From Advenella kashmirensis W13003 (GTDB taxonomy: Bacteria > Pseudomonadota > Gammaproteobacteria > Burkholderiales > Burkholderiaceae_B), in the NCBI RefSeq assembly GCF_000506985.1, contig NZ_KI650982.1:361429-425428 (forward strand): a stretch of DNA of 64,000 nt, read 5' to 3'. Positions 27,703 through 39,888 of the stretch are shown here, in pieces (position 1 is the first letter of the stretch; each line of letters begins with the position of its first letter). A model generated the notes under the pieces. That model searched no databases. It was not told the DNA's origin and worked only from the letters and a program-made list of their open reading frames with translations. A program made the translations under genes and the position numbers.

Positions 27703-28932
27703 CTAATTCATAAACCATTCTTTCATGCGGGAAATAATATCTTTTAGCGTTCCATTTTGTTGCTTAATCTTACCGCCCCGCAAACGCTGTACACGCGCCT
27801 CGGTAAGCAAGCCCATCACGGTTGAAAAACGAGGGTTTCTGACCATGTCGGCCAGGCTGCCGCGATAATCGGGAACAGCCACGCGTACCGGCTTCAGAAA
27901 CACGTCTTCGGCCAGTTCCACAATGCCCGGCATCAATGCCGTACCGCCCGTGAGCACAACGCCTGAAGCGATCAGATCTTCATATCCCGATTCGCGCACA
28001 ATCTGCTGGATCAGCATGAACAGCTCTTCGATACGCGGCTCGATGACCGCACCCAGTGTCTGGCGCTTGACCCGGCGCACATCGCGATCACCCAGGCCCG
28101 GCACTTCGATCAGCTCATCGGGATTGGCCAGCACCTGCTTGGCAATCCCGTAACGCAATTTGATTTCTTCAGCATCGGGTGTCGGCGTGCGCAGCATCGT
28201 GGCGATGTCGCCCGTGACCTGGTCGCCACCGATAGGCACAACCATGGTGTGACGGATGGCGCCACCGGCGAAAATGGCAATATCGGTCGTACCTGCACCG
28301 ATATCGAGCAGAACGACACCGAGTTCCTTTTCATCATTGGTCAGGCAGACCATCGAAGAGGCCAGCGGCTGCAGAATCAGGTCCTGAACTTCAAGACCGC
28401 AGCGGCGCACGCATTTTACAATGTTCTGCGCCGCACTCACGGCACCCGTGACAATATGCACGCGCACCTCAAGGCGAATGCCGCTCATGCCCACCGGCTG
28501 GCGAATGTCTTCCTGCGAATCCACAATAAACTGCTGGGTCAGCACATGCAAAACCTGATGATCGGTCGGAATATTGACTGCCTTGGCTGTTTCAATCACG
28601 CGGGCCACGTCGGCCTCGGACACTTCCTTGTCCTTGACCGCCACCATGCCACTGGAATTAAAGCTGCTGATATGGTTGCCGGCAATGCCTGTATAGACTT
28701 CGCGGATTTTGCAGTCGGCCATGAGTTCTGCTTCTTCCAGCGCGCGCTGGATCGAATTGACCGTGGATTCAATATTGACCACGACCCCTTTTCGCATGCC
28801 CTTGGATTCATGTTGTCCAAGTCCGATTACTTCAAAGCGCCCTTCTTCAGGCAAAGCTTCAGCCACTACTGCAACCACCTTGCTGGTGCCGATGTCTAAA
28901 GCAACGATGAGGTCCTTTAGGTCACGAGTCAT
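27703..28932 (-). CDS. ftsA: FtsA, actin-like division protein
   Basis: Actin-fold ATPase that tethers FtsZ to the membrane and signals to septal synthesis. 409 residues. Phosphate loops are visible at LDIGTSKVVAVV (residues 12-23) and VLLDIGAGTTDIAIF, and the adenosine motif at VLTGGTALMPGI. The C-terminal amphipathic membrane-targeting helix is present (LKDIISRMKEWFMN). Its start overlaps the ftsQ stop by four bases (ATGA). Confidence 0.97.
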   Translation of the reverse strand: MTRDLKDLIVALDIGTSKVVAVVAEALPEEGRFEVIGLGQHESKGMRKGVVVNIESTVNSIQRALEEAELMADCKIREVYTGIAGNHISSFNSSGMVAVKDKEVSEADVARVIETAKAVNIPTDHQVLHVLTQQFIVDSQEDIRQPVGMSGIRLEVRVHIVTGAVSAAQNIVKCVRRCGLEVQDLILQPLASSMVCLTNDEKELGVVLLDIGAGTTDIAIFAGGAIRHTMVVPIGGDQVTGDIATMLRTPTPDAEEIKLRYGIAKQVLANPDELIEVPGLGDRDVRRVKRQTLGAVIEPRIEELFMLIQQIVRESGYEDLIASGVVLTGGTALMPGIVELAEDVFLKPVRVAVPDYRGSLADMVRNPRFSTVMGLLTEARVQRLRGGKIKQQNGTLKDIISRMKEWFMN

Positions 28933-29738
28933 TTTTTCTCTTTACTATCCGATTGTGTTGTCGCTGCCGGCTCGAAGGTGATGGCAAAACCTTTGGTATA
29001 ACGCAAGTCAACCTGGGCAATGTGCCGGCCGGCAACTTTTTCCTTTAAAACAGGCCACGCCTGAACAAAACGTTCAATCGTAGAGGCAAATGATACCGCA
29101 CCCTGCCCCCCGTGCGGATTCAACGCATCGGCCCCGGGGTCCCTGCCCAGTACCAGTTTGGTATTATCGTTCAATTCTACACGCCATGCATAGCGATCAC
29201 TAAGTGTAATCTCATCTACACCCAAATTTAGGGGGGCCAGCCACCGCACCAGCTCGGCATAACGCTGTACCACAAGGGTTTCCGAACCGGTGGGTCCATT
29301 GAACTGTGGTAAATCCGCATCCTCGGGTAGCTCGGCCTGGTTCGCCGTAAACACTTCTCCCCAGGTATTGATCATCTGCCGCTCGTTCCAGTAGGCAAAC
29401 GGTTCCTGCTCTTCGATTTTGATCAGCAGGCCGTCTGGCCAGACCCGTGTGATGTCGGCATGACGAACCCAGGGCGATTGCTCAAACAGTTTCTTTGACT
29501 CGGGCAGATTGATTGTAAAAAAATTACCCTGCAATTTGCCGGCAATGGTCTGCTGGATACTGGCCGGTGACACGTACTCCAGCCGGTTGCCCTTCATGGG
29601 TTCAATGACGATACGGGTCAGGTTGAACATGGGTCGATGGATCAGCCAGTATCCACCGGCGCCCAGCAACACCACGACCGCCAGCAGCATCAGCAGGTTG
29701 GCGACAAAGTTGGTTATGCGGGCGCTGGGCGTAATCAT
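28929..29738 (-). CDS. ftsQ: FtsQ, divisome membrane protein
   Basis: Bitopic division protein of 269 residues: short cytoplasmic N-terminus, one membrane helix (FVANLLMLLAVVVLLGAGGYWLI, about 11-33), a POTRA domain (FNLTRIVIEPMKGNRLEYVS and onward) and the FtsQ domain. It links the FtsB-FtsL pair to the rest of the divisome. The ATG directly follows the ddl stop (TAA then ATG, no spacer), and its end overlaps ftsA by four bases. Confidence 0.95.
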   Translation of the reverse strand: MITPSARITNFVANLLMLLAVVVLLGAGGYWLIHRPMFNLTRIVIEPMKGNRLEYVSPASIQQTIAGKLQGNFFTINLPESKKLFEQSPWVRHADITRVWPDGLLIKIEEQEPFAYWNERQMINTWGEVFTANQAELPEDADLPQFNGPTGSETLVVQRYAELVRWLAPLNLGVDEITLSDRYAWRVELNDNTKLVLGRDPGADALNPHGGQGAVSFASTIERFVQAWPVLKEKVAGRHIAQVDLRYTKGFAITFEPAATTQSDSKEKK

Positions 29739-30701
29739 TTACAGTTGCGTCTCCGTCTTGGGCTGATCATGCCGGATCTTGCAGCTGGCCTGGGCCAGGA
29801 TCTGCACGCATAAATCGGCGTAGCTCATCCCTTCGGCCTTGGCGCCGATCGGCACCAGTGAATGGGGCGTCATGCCCGGAGAGGTGTTGACCTCCAGCAG
29901 AAAATAGCGATGATCGCGATCCAGCATCACGTCTACGCGCCCCCAGCCCTCGCAGCCGACCGCGACAAAGGCCTGTTCGCAGGTCTGCCGGATCTGCGCC
30001 GCCAGCGCCTCGGGCAAACTGGCCGGACAATGGTATTGTGTGTCGTTGGACACGTATTTGTGTTCAAAATCGTAATTACCCTCGGGCGCGACGATTTCGA
30101 TGACAGGAAACGCCCGAGCCTGGTTTCCCTGGCCCAGGATCGCCACGGTCAGTTCGCGACCTTCGATAAATTTTTCGGCAAGCAGTTCACTGTCAAACGC
30201 ATGAACCTCTTCGAATGCGCTGGACAGGCCGTCAGGGCCGGTTACTTTGCTCAGGCCCAGCGTTGAACCTTCATGCGGGGCTTTCAAAATAAAGGGATAG
30301 CCCAGCGTCCGGCTGGCCGCGTCCATGTCTTCGCGCGTTTGCACCTGGCAATAAGGTGCCGTGGGAATGCCCTGTGCGCTCCAGATGCGCTTGGTCATGA
30401 TTTTGTCCATGGCCAAACTGGACGCCATCACACCGCTGCCGGTATAGGGGATGCGCAGCAGTTCGAGCGCCCCCTGCAGACTGCCGTCTTCGCCATAGCG
30501 GCCATGCAGGGCAATAAATACGCGATCAAAGCCCGCAGCAGCCAGTTCGGCCAGCGAACGCTCGCCGGTATCAAACAGGTGGGCATCAATACCCTTGCTG
30601 ATCAGCGCATCGTACACCCCCTTGCCCGAGACCAGCGACACGGGCCGCTCTGCGGACTGGCCGCCATAGAGCACGCCTACCTTGCCAAAATCAGTGTTCA
30701 T
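29739..30701 (-). CDS. ddl: D-alanine--D-alanine ligase
   Basis: ATP-grasp enzyme joining two D-Ala for the peptidoglycan stem peptide. 320 residues from the ATG at 30701; the frame is open for 77 codons further upstream, but that part lies inside murC and is unlike the family. Seen: [31 protein letters not shown], the ATP-grasp region [14 protein letters not shown], and the metal/substrate motif [15 protein letters not shown]. It overlaps the murC end by 11 bases and abuts ftsQ. Gene order matches ddlB. Confidence 0.97.
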   Translation of the reverse strand: MNTDFGKVGVLYGGQSAERPVSLVSGKGVYDALISKGIDAHLFDTGERSLAELAAAGFDRVFIALHGRYGEDGSLQGALELLRIPYTGSGVMASSLAMDKIMTKRIWSAQGIPTAPYCQVQTREDMDAASRTLGYPFILKAPHEGSTLGLSKVTGPDGLSSAFEEVHAFDSELLAEKFIEGRELTVAILGQGNQARAFPVIEIVAPEGNYDFEHKYVSNDTQYHCPASLPEALAAQIRQTCEQAFVAVGCEGWGRVDVMLDRDHRYFLLEVNTSPGMTPHSLVPIGAKAEGMSYADLCVQILAQASCKIRHDQPKTETQL

Positions 30702-32106
30702 TGCGCTCTCCCAATTGCCCCGGCACTTTGTTGATAGAGCCGGCGCCCATAACAACGACAACATCCCCGTCGCGAACAAAATCCGTAATCGCCTGTGGCA
30801 GATCCGTGACTTCCTCAACGAATACCGGTTCCACCTTGCCAGCCACGCGCAGTGCCCGCGCCAGTGCCCGGCCATCGGCCGCCACAATAGGCTGCTCGCC
30901 GGCGGAATAAACTTCAGTGAGCAGCACGGCATCTGCCCGGCTCAACACCTGAACAAAGTCTTCAAAGCAGTCGCGGGTGCGCGTATAGCGGTGCGGCTGA
31001 AAAGCCAGTACAAGCCGGCGGTCAGGCCAGGCGCCACGCGCCGCTTCAACCGTGGCGGCCATTTCAATGGGGTGATGAGCATAATCGTCAATCACGGTAT
31101 AGGTGCCGCCACCGTGTTCCGACGGCACGTTAAAGTCGCCGATGTGGGAAAAACGACGCCCCACTCCATTGAAGCCGGCCAGCGCACTGACGATGTCGGC
31201 GTCGGCCAGTTCGAGTTCGGTCGCCACCGCGATCGCCCCCAGAGAGTTCAGCACATTGTGGCGCCCGGGCAAATTCAGGACAATATCCAGGTCAGGCAGT
31301 CGCCGCGCGGGCGTGATGCGCCGCTCAACCGTAAAGGCCATGCGGGTTTCCTGAGCCTGCACGTTGACCGCGCGGAACATGGCCTCTTCGCCAAACCCAT
31401 AGGTCACCAGGGGACGAGAGATAAACGGAATGATATTGCGCACATTGCTGTCGTCTACGCAGACAATCGCACTGCCATAAAAAGGCATGCGCTGTGTAAA
31501 CTCCACAAAAGCACTTTTGAGGCGGGTCATGTCGTGACCATACGTATCCATATGGTCAGCATCGATATTGGTGATGATAGACATGACCGGCAACAGATTC
31601 AGGAACGACGCGTCCGATTCGTCGGCCTCGACCACAATGTATTCACCCTGCCCCAGACGGGCATTGGCACCGGCCGAGTTCAGGCGTCCGCCGATCACAA
31701 ACGTGGGATCCAGCCCTGCAGCGGCCAGCACACTGGCCACCAGGCTGGTGGTCGTGGTCTTGCCATGGGTACCGGCAATGGCAATGCCGCGTTTCAGACG
31801 CATCAGCTCGGCCAGCATAATGGCGCGCGGCACCACGGGAATACGCTTGGCCCGGGCGGTCAGCACCTCGGGATTGCTGTTGGCGACGGCAGTCGAGGTC
31901 ACAATGGCGTCGGCCTCCCCGACATTGGCTGCATGATGGCCAACGAAAATTTCAGCCCCCAGTTCTGCGAGTCTGCGGGTAACCGCCGACTCCTGCAAAT
32001 CCGAGCCGCTTACCTTGTATCCAAGATTCACCAGAACCTCGGCGATCCCGCTCATGCCCGAGCCGCCGATACCGACGAAGTGAATATGTCTAATCCGATG
32101 TTTCAT
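30691..32106 (-). CDS. murC: MurC, UDP-MurNAc--L-alanine ligase
   Basis: Adds L-Ala to UDP-MurNAc. 471 residues from the ATG at 32106, which overlaps the murG stop as ATGA; a start nine codons earlier would lengthen this overlap and is unlike the family. Motifs: [19 protein letters not shown] at the N-terminus, ATP loop [22 protein letters not shown], and [17 protein letters not shown] in the C-terminal domain. Confidence 0.97.
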   Translation of the reverse strand: MKHRIRHIHFVGIGGSGMSGIAEVLVNLGYKVSGSDLQESAVTRRLAELGAEIFVGHHAANVGEADAIVTSTAVANSNPEVLTARAKRIPVVPRAIMLAELMRLKRGIAIAGTHGKTTTTSLVASVLAAAGLDPTFVIGGRLNSAGANARLGQGEYIVVEADESDASFLNLLPVMSIITNIDADHMDTYGHDMTRLKSAFVEFTQRMPFYGSAIVCVDDSNVRNIIPFISRPLVTYGFGEEAMFRAVNVQAQETRMAFTVERRITPARRLPDLDIVLNLPGRHNVLNSLGAIAVATELELADADIVSALAGFNGVGRRFSHIGDFNVPSEHGGGTYTVIDDYAHHPIEMAATVEAARGAWPDRRLVLAFQPHRYTRTRDCFEDFVQVLSRADAVLLTEVYSAGEQPIVAADGRALARALRVAGKVEPVFVEEVTDLPQAITDFVRDGDVVVVMGAGSINKVPGQLGERNEH

Positions 32107-33191
32107 GTTTTCCCTGCGCTCGCGCGCTCGCAAATATCTGCAATGGCCTGCGCGGCCTGCGTTCTGGCGCAGGCCCGGGCAGCCACTGCGGTCTGCATCA
32201 ATTCGTCACGAGTACGGCTCTGTATCCAGTCGGCCAGCCAGGTGGCGGTCAAATCGCGCTGCGGCTGTGTCCACGCCGCATTACGGTTGGTCAGCCAGGC
32301 AGCGTTGGCCGTCTGATGATCATCAATCGCATGCGGCAGCGGTATAAACAACGCCGCCACGCCCACGGCCGCCACTTCGGCGACCGTCATGGCGCCCGCA
32401 CGGCAAATAACCAGATCGGCAGACGTCATGGCCGACGCCATATCTTCAATAAAAGGCAGACACTCCGCTGCCACGCCTGCTTTCTCGTAGGCATCCTGAA
32501 GGCTGGCGATATGTTGCTCGCCAGCCTGATGCTTAATATGCGGACGCTGCTGCGGGGCGATCAGCGCCATTGCCTCCGGCATTACGGTGTTAAGCGCCTG
32601 GGCGCCCAGACTGCCACCTACGACCAAAATACGCAAGACGCCGTCCCGGGCAGCATAGCGCGCAGCCGGATCGCCGGTTGCGACCAGTTCATGACGAACC
32701 GGATTTCCCACCATCGAGCCACCCGGCAAGACATCTGGAAAACCCGTCAATACAAAAGTTGCCATTTTAGCAAGCCATTTGTTGGCTGTACCGGCCACTG
32801 CATTCTGTTCATGAATAACCAGCGGAATTCTTTGCAGCGCCGCCATCATGCCGCCCGGCACGGCAACATAGCCGCCCATTCCCAGCACCACGGCAGGTCG
32901 GCTCTGTTTAAGTGCCCGGCGCGCCTGCAGGCAGGCCCGTGCCATCAGAAACGGCAACTTGAGCAGCGCCAACGCACCTTTTCCCCGCAAACCTGCAAAA
33001 TGCAAGGGCAACAATTTGATACCCGCTGCAGGCACCAGCCTGCCTTCCATTTTTTCGGGGTTTCCCATCCAGATGACCTGCCAGCCGCGCTCGCGCATTT
33101 GTGCCGCAACGGCTAGCCCTGGCATAATATGCCCGCCGGTCCCGCCGGCCATGACCAGCAGTATGCGGTCAGAGGAATTGACGCTCTTCAT
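32103..33191 (-). CDS. murG: MurG, lipid II-forming glycosyltransferase
   Basis: Transfers GlcNAc to lipid I at the inner membrane face, making lipid II. 362 residues, GT28 family. The N-terminal [14 protein letters not shown] loop, the membrane-association stretch, the hinge [12 protein letters not shown] and the UDP-GlcNAc site [22 protein letters not shown] are present. It overlaps ftsW upstream by four bases and murC downstream by four. Confidence 0.97.
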   Translation of the reverse strand: MKSVNSSDRILLVMAGGTGGHIMPGLAVAAQMRERGWQVIWMGNPEKMEGRLVPAAGIKLLPLHFAGLRGKGALALLKLPFLMARACLQARRALKQSRPAVVLGMGGYVAVPGGMMAALQRIPLVIHEQNAVAGTANKWLAKMATFVLTGFPDVLPGGSMVGNPVRHELVATGDPAARYAARDGVLRILVVGGSLGAQALNTVMPEAMALIAPQQRPHIKHQAGEQHIASLQDAYEKAGVAAECLPFIEDMASAMTSADLVICRAGAMTVAEVAAVGVAALFIPLPHAIDDHQTANAAWLTNRNAAWTQPQRDLTATWLADWIQSRTRDELMQTAVAARACARTQAAQAIADICERASAGKT

Positions 33192-34408
33192 CGATATTCT
33201 CGCAACGGCCTTCGATCAGGTCGCTCGCCGCGCATCATCAGTCGGCTCTCATAGTCGACCCGCATCAGAATCGCGATCGCCACCAGATTCATCACAATAG
33301 ACGATCCGCCATAACTGACCAGCGGCAATGTCAGCCCCTTGGTCGGCAGCAATCCCAGACATACGCCCAGGTTGACCAGGGCTTGCACACCCATCCAGAT
33401 CGATACGCCCTGGGCCACCAGACCACTGAACTCACGATCCATGGCAATCGCCTGACGGCCGATTTCAAATCCGCGGTGCACGATCACCAGAAACAGCACC
33501 ACAACCGCAATGATGCCGACAAAACCCAGCTCTTCTCCCACCACGGCCATAATAAAGTCGGTGTGAGCCTCAGGCAGATAATGCAGCTTTTCAACGCTGG
33601 AACCCAGGCCCACGCCGAACCATTCACCACGCCCGATGGCAATCAGGGAATGAGCCAGCTGATAACCGCTTGATTGCACCGTATCCGGATCAAACGGATC
33701 CAGATAGGCGAAAATACGCTTGACCCGCCAGGGCGCCATCAGAATCAGCAAGGCGAAACTACCCAGCAAAACGACCACCAGAATCAGAAACAGAACCGCA
33801 CTGATACCACCCAGAAACAGAATACCGACAGCAATCGAGACGCTGACCATGAACGCCCCCAGATCCGGCTCGAGCAGCAGCAGAATGCCCACCACGCCCA
33901 GCGCCACCATCATGGGCACAAAGCCGCGCCAGAAATCATGCATATACTTCTGCTTGCGCACGGTGTAATCCGCGGCAAATAACAGAATAGCCAGCTTCAT
34001 CAGCTCCGAGGGTTGAAAATTCAGCGGTCCCAACGGTATCCACCGATAGGCGCCATTCACTTCATTGCCGATATGCGGAATCAGCACCAGCACAAGCAGA
34101 AACAACGAGACACAAAAGACCGGCAGGGTAAATTTTTCCCATAGCTGCATGGGCACGGAAATCGTGATGGCAAAACCGACCAGGCCAACGGCAATGAAAA
34201 TCGCATGGCGCACGAAAAAATAATAGCGGGTGGAATTGGAATACTTGGGTCCGTCCACCAGGGCGATCGACGCGGAAAACACCATCAACAGCCCGAACAT
34301 CAGCAGGGTCATGACAGCAGCGGTCAACAACAAATCATAGTTACGCATTCTCGTGCGGCCTGGTTTGACCGCATTGACGCTTGCTCTCAGATCGCCCAGC
34401 AGACTCAT
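33188..34408 (-). CDS. ftsW: FtsW, septal peptidoglycan polymerase (SEDS)
   Basis: SEDS-family membrane glycosyltransferase that polymerises lipid II with its partner FtsI. 406 residues with about ten membrane helices. Family markers: [15 protein letters not shown] early on, [27 protein letters not shown] with the catalytic Asp region, and the C-terminal [19 protein letters not shown]. It overlaps murD and murG by four bases each. Confidence 0.97.
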   Translation of the reverse strand: MSLLGDLRASVNAVKPGRTRMRNYDLLLTAAVMTLLMFGLLMVFSASIALVDGPKYSNSTRYYFFVRHAIFIAVGLVGFAITISVPMQLWEKFTLPVFCVSLFLLVLVLIPHIGNEVNGAYRWIPLGPLNFQPSELMKLAILLFAADYTVRKQKYMHDFWRGFVPMMVALGVVGILLLLEPDLGAFMVSVSIAVGILFLGGISAVLFLILVVVLLGSFALLILMAPWRVKRIFAYLDPFDPDTVQSSGYQLAHSLIAIGRGEWFGVGLGSSVEKLHYLPEAHTDFIMAVVGEELGFVGIIAVVVLFLVIVHRGFEIGRQAIAMDREFSGLVAQGVSIWMGVQALVNLGVCLGLLPTKGLTLPLVSYGGSSIVMNLVAIAILMRVDYESRLMMRGERPDRRPLREYR

Positions 34409-35937
34409 GCCACCTCTCCCTTATCCAGCGCGAGCGCCCGCACCGCTTCAGTAAAGACTTCACCGCGGTGCGCGTAACTTCTGAACATGTCGAAACTGGA
34501 GCACGCGGGCGACATCAGTACCGCATCGCCCTCCTGCGCCAACGCCAGCGCCTGCGCAACGGCCGCTTCCATGCCGGGTGCGCGATGGCAGGCCACCCCG
34601 GTTTCGGCCAGCGCCTGTTCGATTATCTCGGTCGCCTCGCCGATCAGCACGACCGCGCGGACACACCGGCGCACCGGTGCCGCCAGAGGCGAAAAATCCT
34701 GTCCCTTGCCTACGCCACCGGCAATCAGAACAATTGTGCGTCCCATACCATCAAGCGCGGCTGCCGTCGCGCCCACATTCGTGCCTTTACTGTCGTTGAA
34801 AAAATCGACACCGGCAATACTGCGCTCAAACTGTGTCCGATACTGGCCTGCAGCGAAGTCGCGCAGGGTATTGAGCATCGGCCCCCAGCCTACCCCCAAC
34901 TCCCGGCACAGCAACATGGCTGCCTGGGCGTTGAGCATATTGTGCCGGCCGCGGATCTGCATGGCATCGCCCGGCATCAGGCGCTTGATCAACCCGCGTT
35001 TGCGTTTCGGCTTTTCAGCATTTTTCTTGCGCCGGGCACCCGGCGCCTCGGGCAATTCAAAATCGTCTTTTTCACTGGCGGTAATCCACAGCACGCCGTG
35101 CGCGCTTTCCATACCGACGTCACCCACCAGCGCAGGCTCATCTGAACCGAAACTGCGCACATCGATATCCTGAATATCGTCGATCATGCCGACAACGACT
35201 GCGTCATCGCGATTGACGATCGCAATGCGGCTGGCCTCAAGCAGACGCGCTTTGGCAGTGATGTATTCCTGCATATCGCGGTGCCAGTCCAGATGGTCCT
35301 GGGTCAGATTCAGTACAGTGGCCGCATCTGGCGTCAACGTATGGGTCGTCTGCATCTGGAAGCTGGACAACTCCAGCACCCAGACCTGTGGCAACGCCCC
35401 CTCGTCGAGCGCCCGCATGAGCGCAGTCAGCGCCGAAGGACTGATATTGCCTGCGGCAATGGCAGTTTTGCCTGCTGTTTGAAGCATGGCCTGTGCCAGC
35501 GAGGTCACCGTGGTTTTTCCATTGGTACCCGTAATCGCCACTACCTGGGGCCGATAGGCCTGCGCTGTCGCCAGTTCTGTCAGGGCGCGCGCAAACAACT
35601 CAATTTCACCCACCACGGCAATCTGGCGGTCTTGCGCTGTTTTCAGGAACGCAGCCAGCGCAGGCTCCGAAGGGACAAGGCCAGGGCTCAGGACAATCAG
35701 TTCCACACCCTCAAGCGCAGCATCGCTCAGTGCCTGTTCGCCCAGAAACTGGGTAATATCGCCCTGACCCTGCGCCAGCAGCGCAGCCAGACCGGGCGGG
35801 TTGGCTCGCGTATCGGCAATGTGCAGGGCCGCGTTCTGTCGCAGGCACCACAATGCAGAGGCCAGGCCGGTTTCACCCAGGCCCAGAATCAATACTCGAG
35901 AGGGGAAAACGGCTGCGCCGTCTGTCATGGCATTCAT
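34405..35937 (-). CDS. murD: MurD, UDP-MurNAc-L-Ala--D-glutamate ligase
   Basis: Third Mur ligase step. 510 residues, longer than the roughly 440 of E. coli MurD. The extra length includes a charged Lys/Arg-rich insert ([20 protein letters not shown], about residues 298-317) before the nucleotide-binding core resumes. ATP loop [21 protein letters not shown] and the C-terminal [10 protein letters not shown] are present. It overlaps mraY and ftsW by four bases. An alternative ATG lies three codons inside. Confidence 0.96.
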   Translation of the reverse strand: MNAMTDGAAVFPSRVLILGLGETGLASALWCLRQNAALHIADTRANPPGLAALLAQGQGDITQFLGEQALSDAALEGVELIVLSPGLVPSEPALAAFLKTAQDRQIAVVGEIELFARALTELATAQAYRPQVVAITGTNGKTTVTSLAQAMLQTAGKTAIAAGNISPSALTALMRALDEGALPQVWVLELSSFQMQTTHTLTPDAATVLNLTQDHLDWHRDMQEYITAKARLLEASRIAIVNRDDAVVVGMIDDIQDIDVRSFGSDEPALVGDVGMESAHGVLWITASEKDDFELPEAPGARRKKNAEKPKRKRGLIKRLMPGDAMQIRGRHNMLNAQAAMLLCRELGVGWGPMLNTLRDFAAGQYRTQFERSIAGVDFFNDSKGTNVGATAAALDGMGRTIVLIAGGVGKGQDFSPLAAPVRRCVRAVVLIGEATEIIEQALAETGVACHRAPGMEAAVAQALALAQEGDAVLMSPACSSFDMFRSYAHRGEVFTEAVRALALDKGEVA

Positions 35938-37103
35938 CGCAATTTAAGGGTCGCCAGTCCGAGCAGGACCAGCATCATGGTAATAATCCAGAATCGCACG
36001 ACAACCTGGGTTTCTTTCCAGCCGCCGACTTCAAAATGGTGGTGCAGCGGCGCCATACGCAATATTCGTCTGCCGGTGCCGGTTTTTTTCTTGGTGTACT
36101 TGAACCAGAAAACCTGGATCATGACCGACAACGTTTCGGCAACAAAGACGCCGCCCATAATAAACAGCACAATTTCCTGGCGCACGATCACGGCAATCGT
36201 GCCCAGCATGCCGCCTAGGGCCAGTGCGCCTACGTCGCCCATGAATACCTGGGCCGGATAAGCGTTGAACCACAAGAAAGCCAGACCCGCGCCCCCAAGC
36301 GCCGCGCACAGCACAAGCACTTCGGACGCCCCCGGAATATAGGGAAACAGCAGATATTTGGAATAATCGACCCGCCCGACCACATAGGCAAAAATGCCCA
36401 GTGCGCTTCCAACCATGACGGTAGGCATAATGGCCAGGCCATCCAGCCCGTCGGTCAGATTCACCGCATTACTGGCCCCGACAATCACCATCCAGGTCAG
36501 AATCGCAAAGCCAAATACACCCAGCGGGTAGCTGACGCTTTTAAAGAACGGCACGATCAGGTCGGCGCGGGACGGCAGCGGCATCGTAAAACCACTGCTG
36601 ATCCATGCCCACATCAGCCGGAAAATATCCGCATTGGCGGGTGCAGATACCGCAAATGTCAGGTAGACAGAAGCAATCAGGCCGATAATGGCCTGCCACA
36701 TGAATTTCTCGCGTGAACTCATCCCTTCAGGGTTACGGTGCACAACCTTGCGATAGTCGTCAACCCAGCCGATTGCTCCGAAACCGAATGTGACGAGCAG
36801 CACCACCCAAACGAAACGGTTGGTCAGATCCGCCCACAATAGCGTAGAAACGCCAATGGCGATCAGGATCAGTGCCCCGCCCATCGTCGGTGTGCCGTTT
36901 TTGACCAGATGGGTTTCGGGACCGTAACTGCGCACCGCCTGCCCGATTTTCAGTTCGGTCAGTTTGCGAATGACTTTGGGGCCGGCCAGCAAGCCGATAA
37001 ACAATGCCGTCGCGCAGGCGAGCATCGCCCGCAAGGTAATATACTCAAAGACACTGAGTACGGAAAAGGTGGGTGAGAGCCAGCGGGTCAGTTCATACAG
37101 CAT
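35934..37103 (-). CDS. mraY: MraY, phospho-MurNAc-pentapeptide transferase
   Basis: Makes lipid I from UDP-MurNAc-pentapeptide and undecaprenyl phosphate. 389 residues with ten membrane helices. Catalytic and family motifs: [26 protein letters not shown] with the Asp pair, [13 protein letters not shown], and the histidine motif [15 protein letters not shown]. It overlaps murEF by 11 bases and murD by 4. Confidence 0.98.
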   Translation of the reverse strand: MLYELTRWLSPTFSVLSVFEYITLRAMLACATALFIGLLAGPKVIRKLTELKIGQAVRSYGPETHLVKNGTPTMGGALILIAIGVSTLLWADLTNRFVWVVLLVTFGFGAIGWVDDYRKVVHRNPEGMSSREKFMWQAIIGLIASVYLTFAVSAPANADIFRLMWAWISSGFTMPLPSRADLIVPFFKSVSYPLGVFGFAILTWMVIVGASNAVNLTDGLDGLAIMPTVMVGSALGIFAYVVGRVDYSKYLLFPYIPGASEVLVLCAALGGAGLAFLWFNAYPAQVFMGDVGALALGGMLGTIAVIVRQEIVLFIMGGVFVAETLSVMIQVFWFKYTKKKTGTGRRILRMAPLHHHFEVGGWKETQVVVRFWIITMMLVLLGLATLKLR

Positions 37104-39888
37104 GACCAGCCTCTTTTTGTTCCGACCAGGACAGCAAGTCCTGTACTACCCGTTCCATCCGCATCGATCTTGAGCCCTTTACCAATATGCTAGCGGGCTG
37201 TCTTGCAACGACCCTGTTTGCGATTTCATGTATATCTGTCATATGTTCAGCCGCCGCCCCGCAGGCGCGCGCAGTCAACGCACTGGCATTGCCGTACGTA
37301 AACACATACGTAATACCCTTGCTGCGGGCGTATTGCCCGACTTCTTCATGCATTTGCGGCCCGTTTTCGCCGACTTCGGCCATATCGCCCAGCACCAGAA
37401 CGGTGGGGGCAGGCAGCGCAGCCAGTACATCGATGGCCGCAATCACGGAGTCCGGATTCGCATTATACGAGTCATCGACCAGTGTGAGGCCGCCAGACAG
37501 GGTATGGCTGCGCATTCGTCCCTTGACCGGGGCGAACGCCTGCAAACCGGCGCGAATGTCGGCCAGTGAAATACCCGCCGCGTGCGCGCAGGCTGCGGCA
37601 GCCAGACTGTTTCTGACATTATGCTGACCTGCGATGGCAAGTCGGATGTCAATCTCGCCCACCGGCGATTTCATTACAAACGAAATTCCCTGGGAATCCT
37701 GTACCACAGACTCTGCATAAAAATCGGCGCTATCGTTCTGCCCGAATGTCAGGACACGCCGTCCACCCGCCAGGTCGCGCCACAAATCGGCATAAGGCTC
37801 GTCTGCCGGAAACACGGCCGTACCTGCGGTCGACAAAGACCGAAACACCTGACCGTTTTCAATGGCAACGGCCTCGACGGTGTGCATGAATTCCTGGTGC
37901 TCCCGCTGGGCATTGGTGACCACGGCAATATCCGGCTCGACCAGCACAGCCAGTTGCTCAATTTCACCTGGATGATTCATGCCCAATTCAAGCACCGCCA
38001 ATTGGTGATCGCACGTCAGCCGCAGCAGGCTGCGCGGCACGCCCCACTGATTATTCAGATTGCCTTCCGTGGCAAACCGGTGCGCTGCGCCCACCGCCGC
38101 CGCCAGAATAGACGAAATCATTTCCTTGGTCGTCGTTTTCCCATTGCTGCCGGCAACGGCGATCAGCGGAAACGAAAACTGTCGGCGCCAGGCGTGGCCC
38201 ATACTCATCAGAGCCTGCGTTGTGTCGGCAACCAGAATCTGCGGCAGACTGACAGCCGGATCACGGCTGCTTACCAGCGCTGCAGCGGCGCCGGCCTGTT
38301 GTGCGTCGGCGATAAAGTCGTGCGCATCATGCTGTTCGCCACGAATGGCAATGAACAGGCCGTTTTCAGGAATCTGTCTGGAGTCGGTTGAAATGGCAGG
38401 CTGGCCACGCAGGAGCAAGCCCAGTCGAGACCATTCGATATCATCGAACGGTTGTCGCACATGATTGATTTCCTGATACGTCTCGTGTCCTTTACCGGCA
38501 ATCAACACCACGTCGGCAGGCGAGGCTTTCAGGATCACTTCAATGATCGCGCAGCCTCGGTCGGGCTCGGCACGTGCATCATCGGGCATACCCTTCAGGA
38601 TATCGTTCAAAATATCACCCGGCACCTCGGTGCGCGGATTATCGCTCGTGACCAGCACCTGGTCGGCCAGACGGGCCGCGAGCTGCCCCATAAGCGGGCG
38701 TTTGGTCTTATCCCGATCGCCGCCGCAGCCAAATACGCAGGCCAGGTGTCCACCGCGTGCCGTCGCGACAGGCCGTAACGCTTGCAGCGCACGCTCCAGC
38801 GAATCAGGCGTATGTGAGTAATCGACCACCACCAGCGGCAGCTTGCTGCCGGGATCGGCGCCGATCGCAGTCACCGTTTGCAGTCGCCCGGGTACGGGTT
38901 TTAATAAAGAAATCAGTCCGGCGCTCTGCTGCAGATGAATGCCCAGCGCATCCAGCACCGCCACAACCAGCAAAATATTGGAGATGGAGTGCTCGCCCAG
39001 CAAACGGGTCGTCAATTGTGCATCACCGCCGGGAGTGCGCAAGGTAAACACCAGGCCATAATCGTGAAACTCATGCTCCACGGCGGTATAGGCCGCCAGG
39101 GGCGACGCTCTGAGCGAATACCCCGCCCGGGCCTGGGCGCTGGAATGCTCAAAAATGCGCTGTCCCGCCTCGTCATCCAGATTGACGATCGCATGACTGA
39201 GCCCCGGCCAGGCAAACAGGGCAGCCTTGGCCGCCTCGTACCGCGCCATGGTCTGATGATAATCCAGGTGATCCAGTGTCAAATTGGTAAACGCGGCGAC
39301 CTTCACCCGCAAGCCGTTCATACGGCCCTGCTCAATACCGATGGATGAGGCCTCCATCGCCACGTACTGTACACCGGCATCGCGCATTTGCGCGATCTGT
39401 CTGTGCAAAGTGAGTACATCCGGCGTGGTCAGATAACCGCCCAAGTTGGTGCCATCCGGCAGAACCGTTCCCAGCGTGCCGATCGTTGCGCAGGCCTTGC
39501 CCACCGCGTTCAGTGCTTCCGCTATCCAGGTTACACACGATGTTTTGCCATTGGTGCCGGTGACGGCAATGACCGACACCGCCTCGGAAGGATGCCCATA
39601 CCAGGCATCGGCGATCTGGCCAAGCTGCATGCGCAAATTGACCACGGGCAGTACCGGTACATCATAGCCGCTATCATCAAATGCCTGGCTTTCGGCATCG
39701 CTCGCGACCTCGGCAAGAACCGCTGCCGCGCCGTTTTTGACGGCATCGGCAATATAGGCCAGGCCATTGACAACGCTGCCTGTACAAGCAACAAAGACAT
39801 CCCCTTTCTGGATGTCTCTGGAGTCTAGCTTCAAATCGGCTTTATCCGTGACATGGCCAAGCAGCCACTCTGATATGGTTCCAGTCAT
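37093..39888 (-). CDS. murEF: MurE-MurF fusion, two peptidoglycan Mur ligases in one chain
   Basis: One uninterrupted 931-residue frame. The N-terminal half (about 1-475) is MurE: ATP loop [16 protein letters not shown], and SDNPRTEVP (the DNPR motif specific for meso-diaminopimelate). The C-terminal half (about 480-931) is Mur[43 protein letters not shown]. Together they add diaminopimelate and then D-Ala-D-Ala to the UDP-MurNAc peptide. There is no stop or restart at the junction near [15 protein letters not shown]. The same fusion is known in Bordetella, so this supports the taxonomic placement. It overlaps ftsI by 4 bases and mraY by 11. Confidence 0.97.
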   Translation of the reverse strand: MTGTISEWLLGHVTDKADLKLDSRDIQKGDVFVACTGSVVNGLAYIADAVKNGAAAVLAEVASDAESQAFDDSGYDVPVLPVVNLRMQLGQIADAWYGHPSEAVSVIAVTGTNGKTSCVTWIAEALNAVGKACATIGTLGTVLPDGTNLGGYLTTPDVLTLHRQIAQMRDAGVQYVAMEASSIGIEQGRMNGLRVKVAAFTNLTLDHLDYHQTMARYEAAKAALFAWPGLSHAIVNLDDEAGQRIFEHSSAQARAGYSLRASPLAAYTAVEHEFHDYGLVFTLRTPGGDAQLTTRLLGEHSISNILLVVAVLDALGIHLQQSAGLISLLKPVPGRLQTVTAIGADPGSKLPLVVVDYSHTPDSLERALQALRPVATARGGHLACVFGCGGDRDKTKRPLMGQLAARLADQVLVTSDNPRTEVPGDILNDILKGMPDDARAEPDRGCAIIEVILKASPADVVLIAGKGHETYQEINHVRQPFDDIEWSRLGLLLRGQPAISTDSRQIPENGLFIAIRGEQHDAHDFIADAQQAGAAAALVSSRDPAVSLPQILVADTTQALMSMGHAWRRQFSFPLIAVAGSNGKTTTKEMISSILAAAVGAAHRFATEGNLNNQWGVPRSLLRLTCDHQLAVLELGMNHPGEIEQLAVLVEPDIAVVTNAQREHQEFMHTVEAVAIENGQVFRSLSTAGTAVFPADEPYADLWRDLAGGRRVLTFGQNDSADFYAESVVQDSQGISFVMKSPVGEIDIRLAIAGQHNVRNSLAAAACAHAAGISLADIRAGLQAFAPVKGRMRSHTLSGGLTLVDDSYNANPDSVIAAIDVLAALPAPTVLVLGDMAEVGENGPQMHEEVGQYARSKGITYVFTYGNASALTARACGAAAEHMTDIHEIANRVVARQPASILVKGSRSMRMERVVQDLLSWSEQKEAGHAV

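Noticed and set aside
29739..30932. longer ddl starting at 30932
   Set aside because: The extra 77 residues lie inside murC and are unlike Ddl; the ATG at 30701 gives the normal family N-terminus.
30682..32316. 544-codon open frame on the plus strand
   Set aside because: Antisense to murC and the end of murG; composition typical of a shadow frame.
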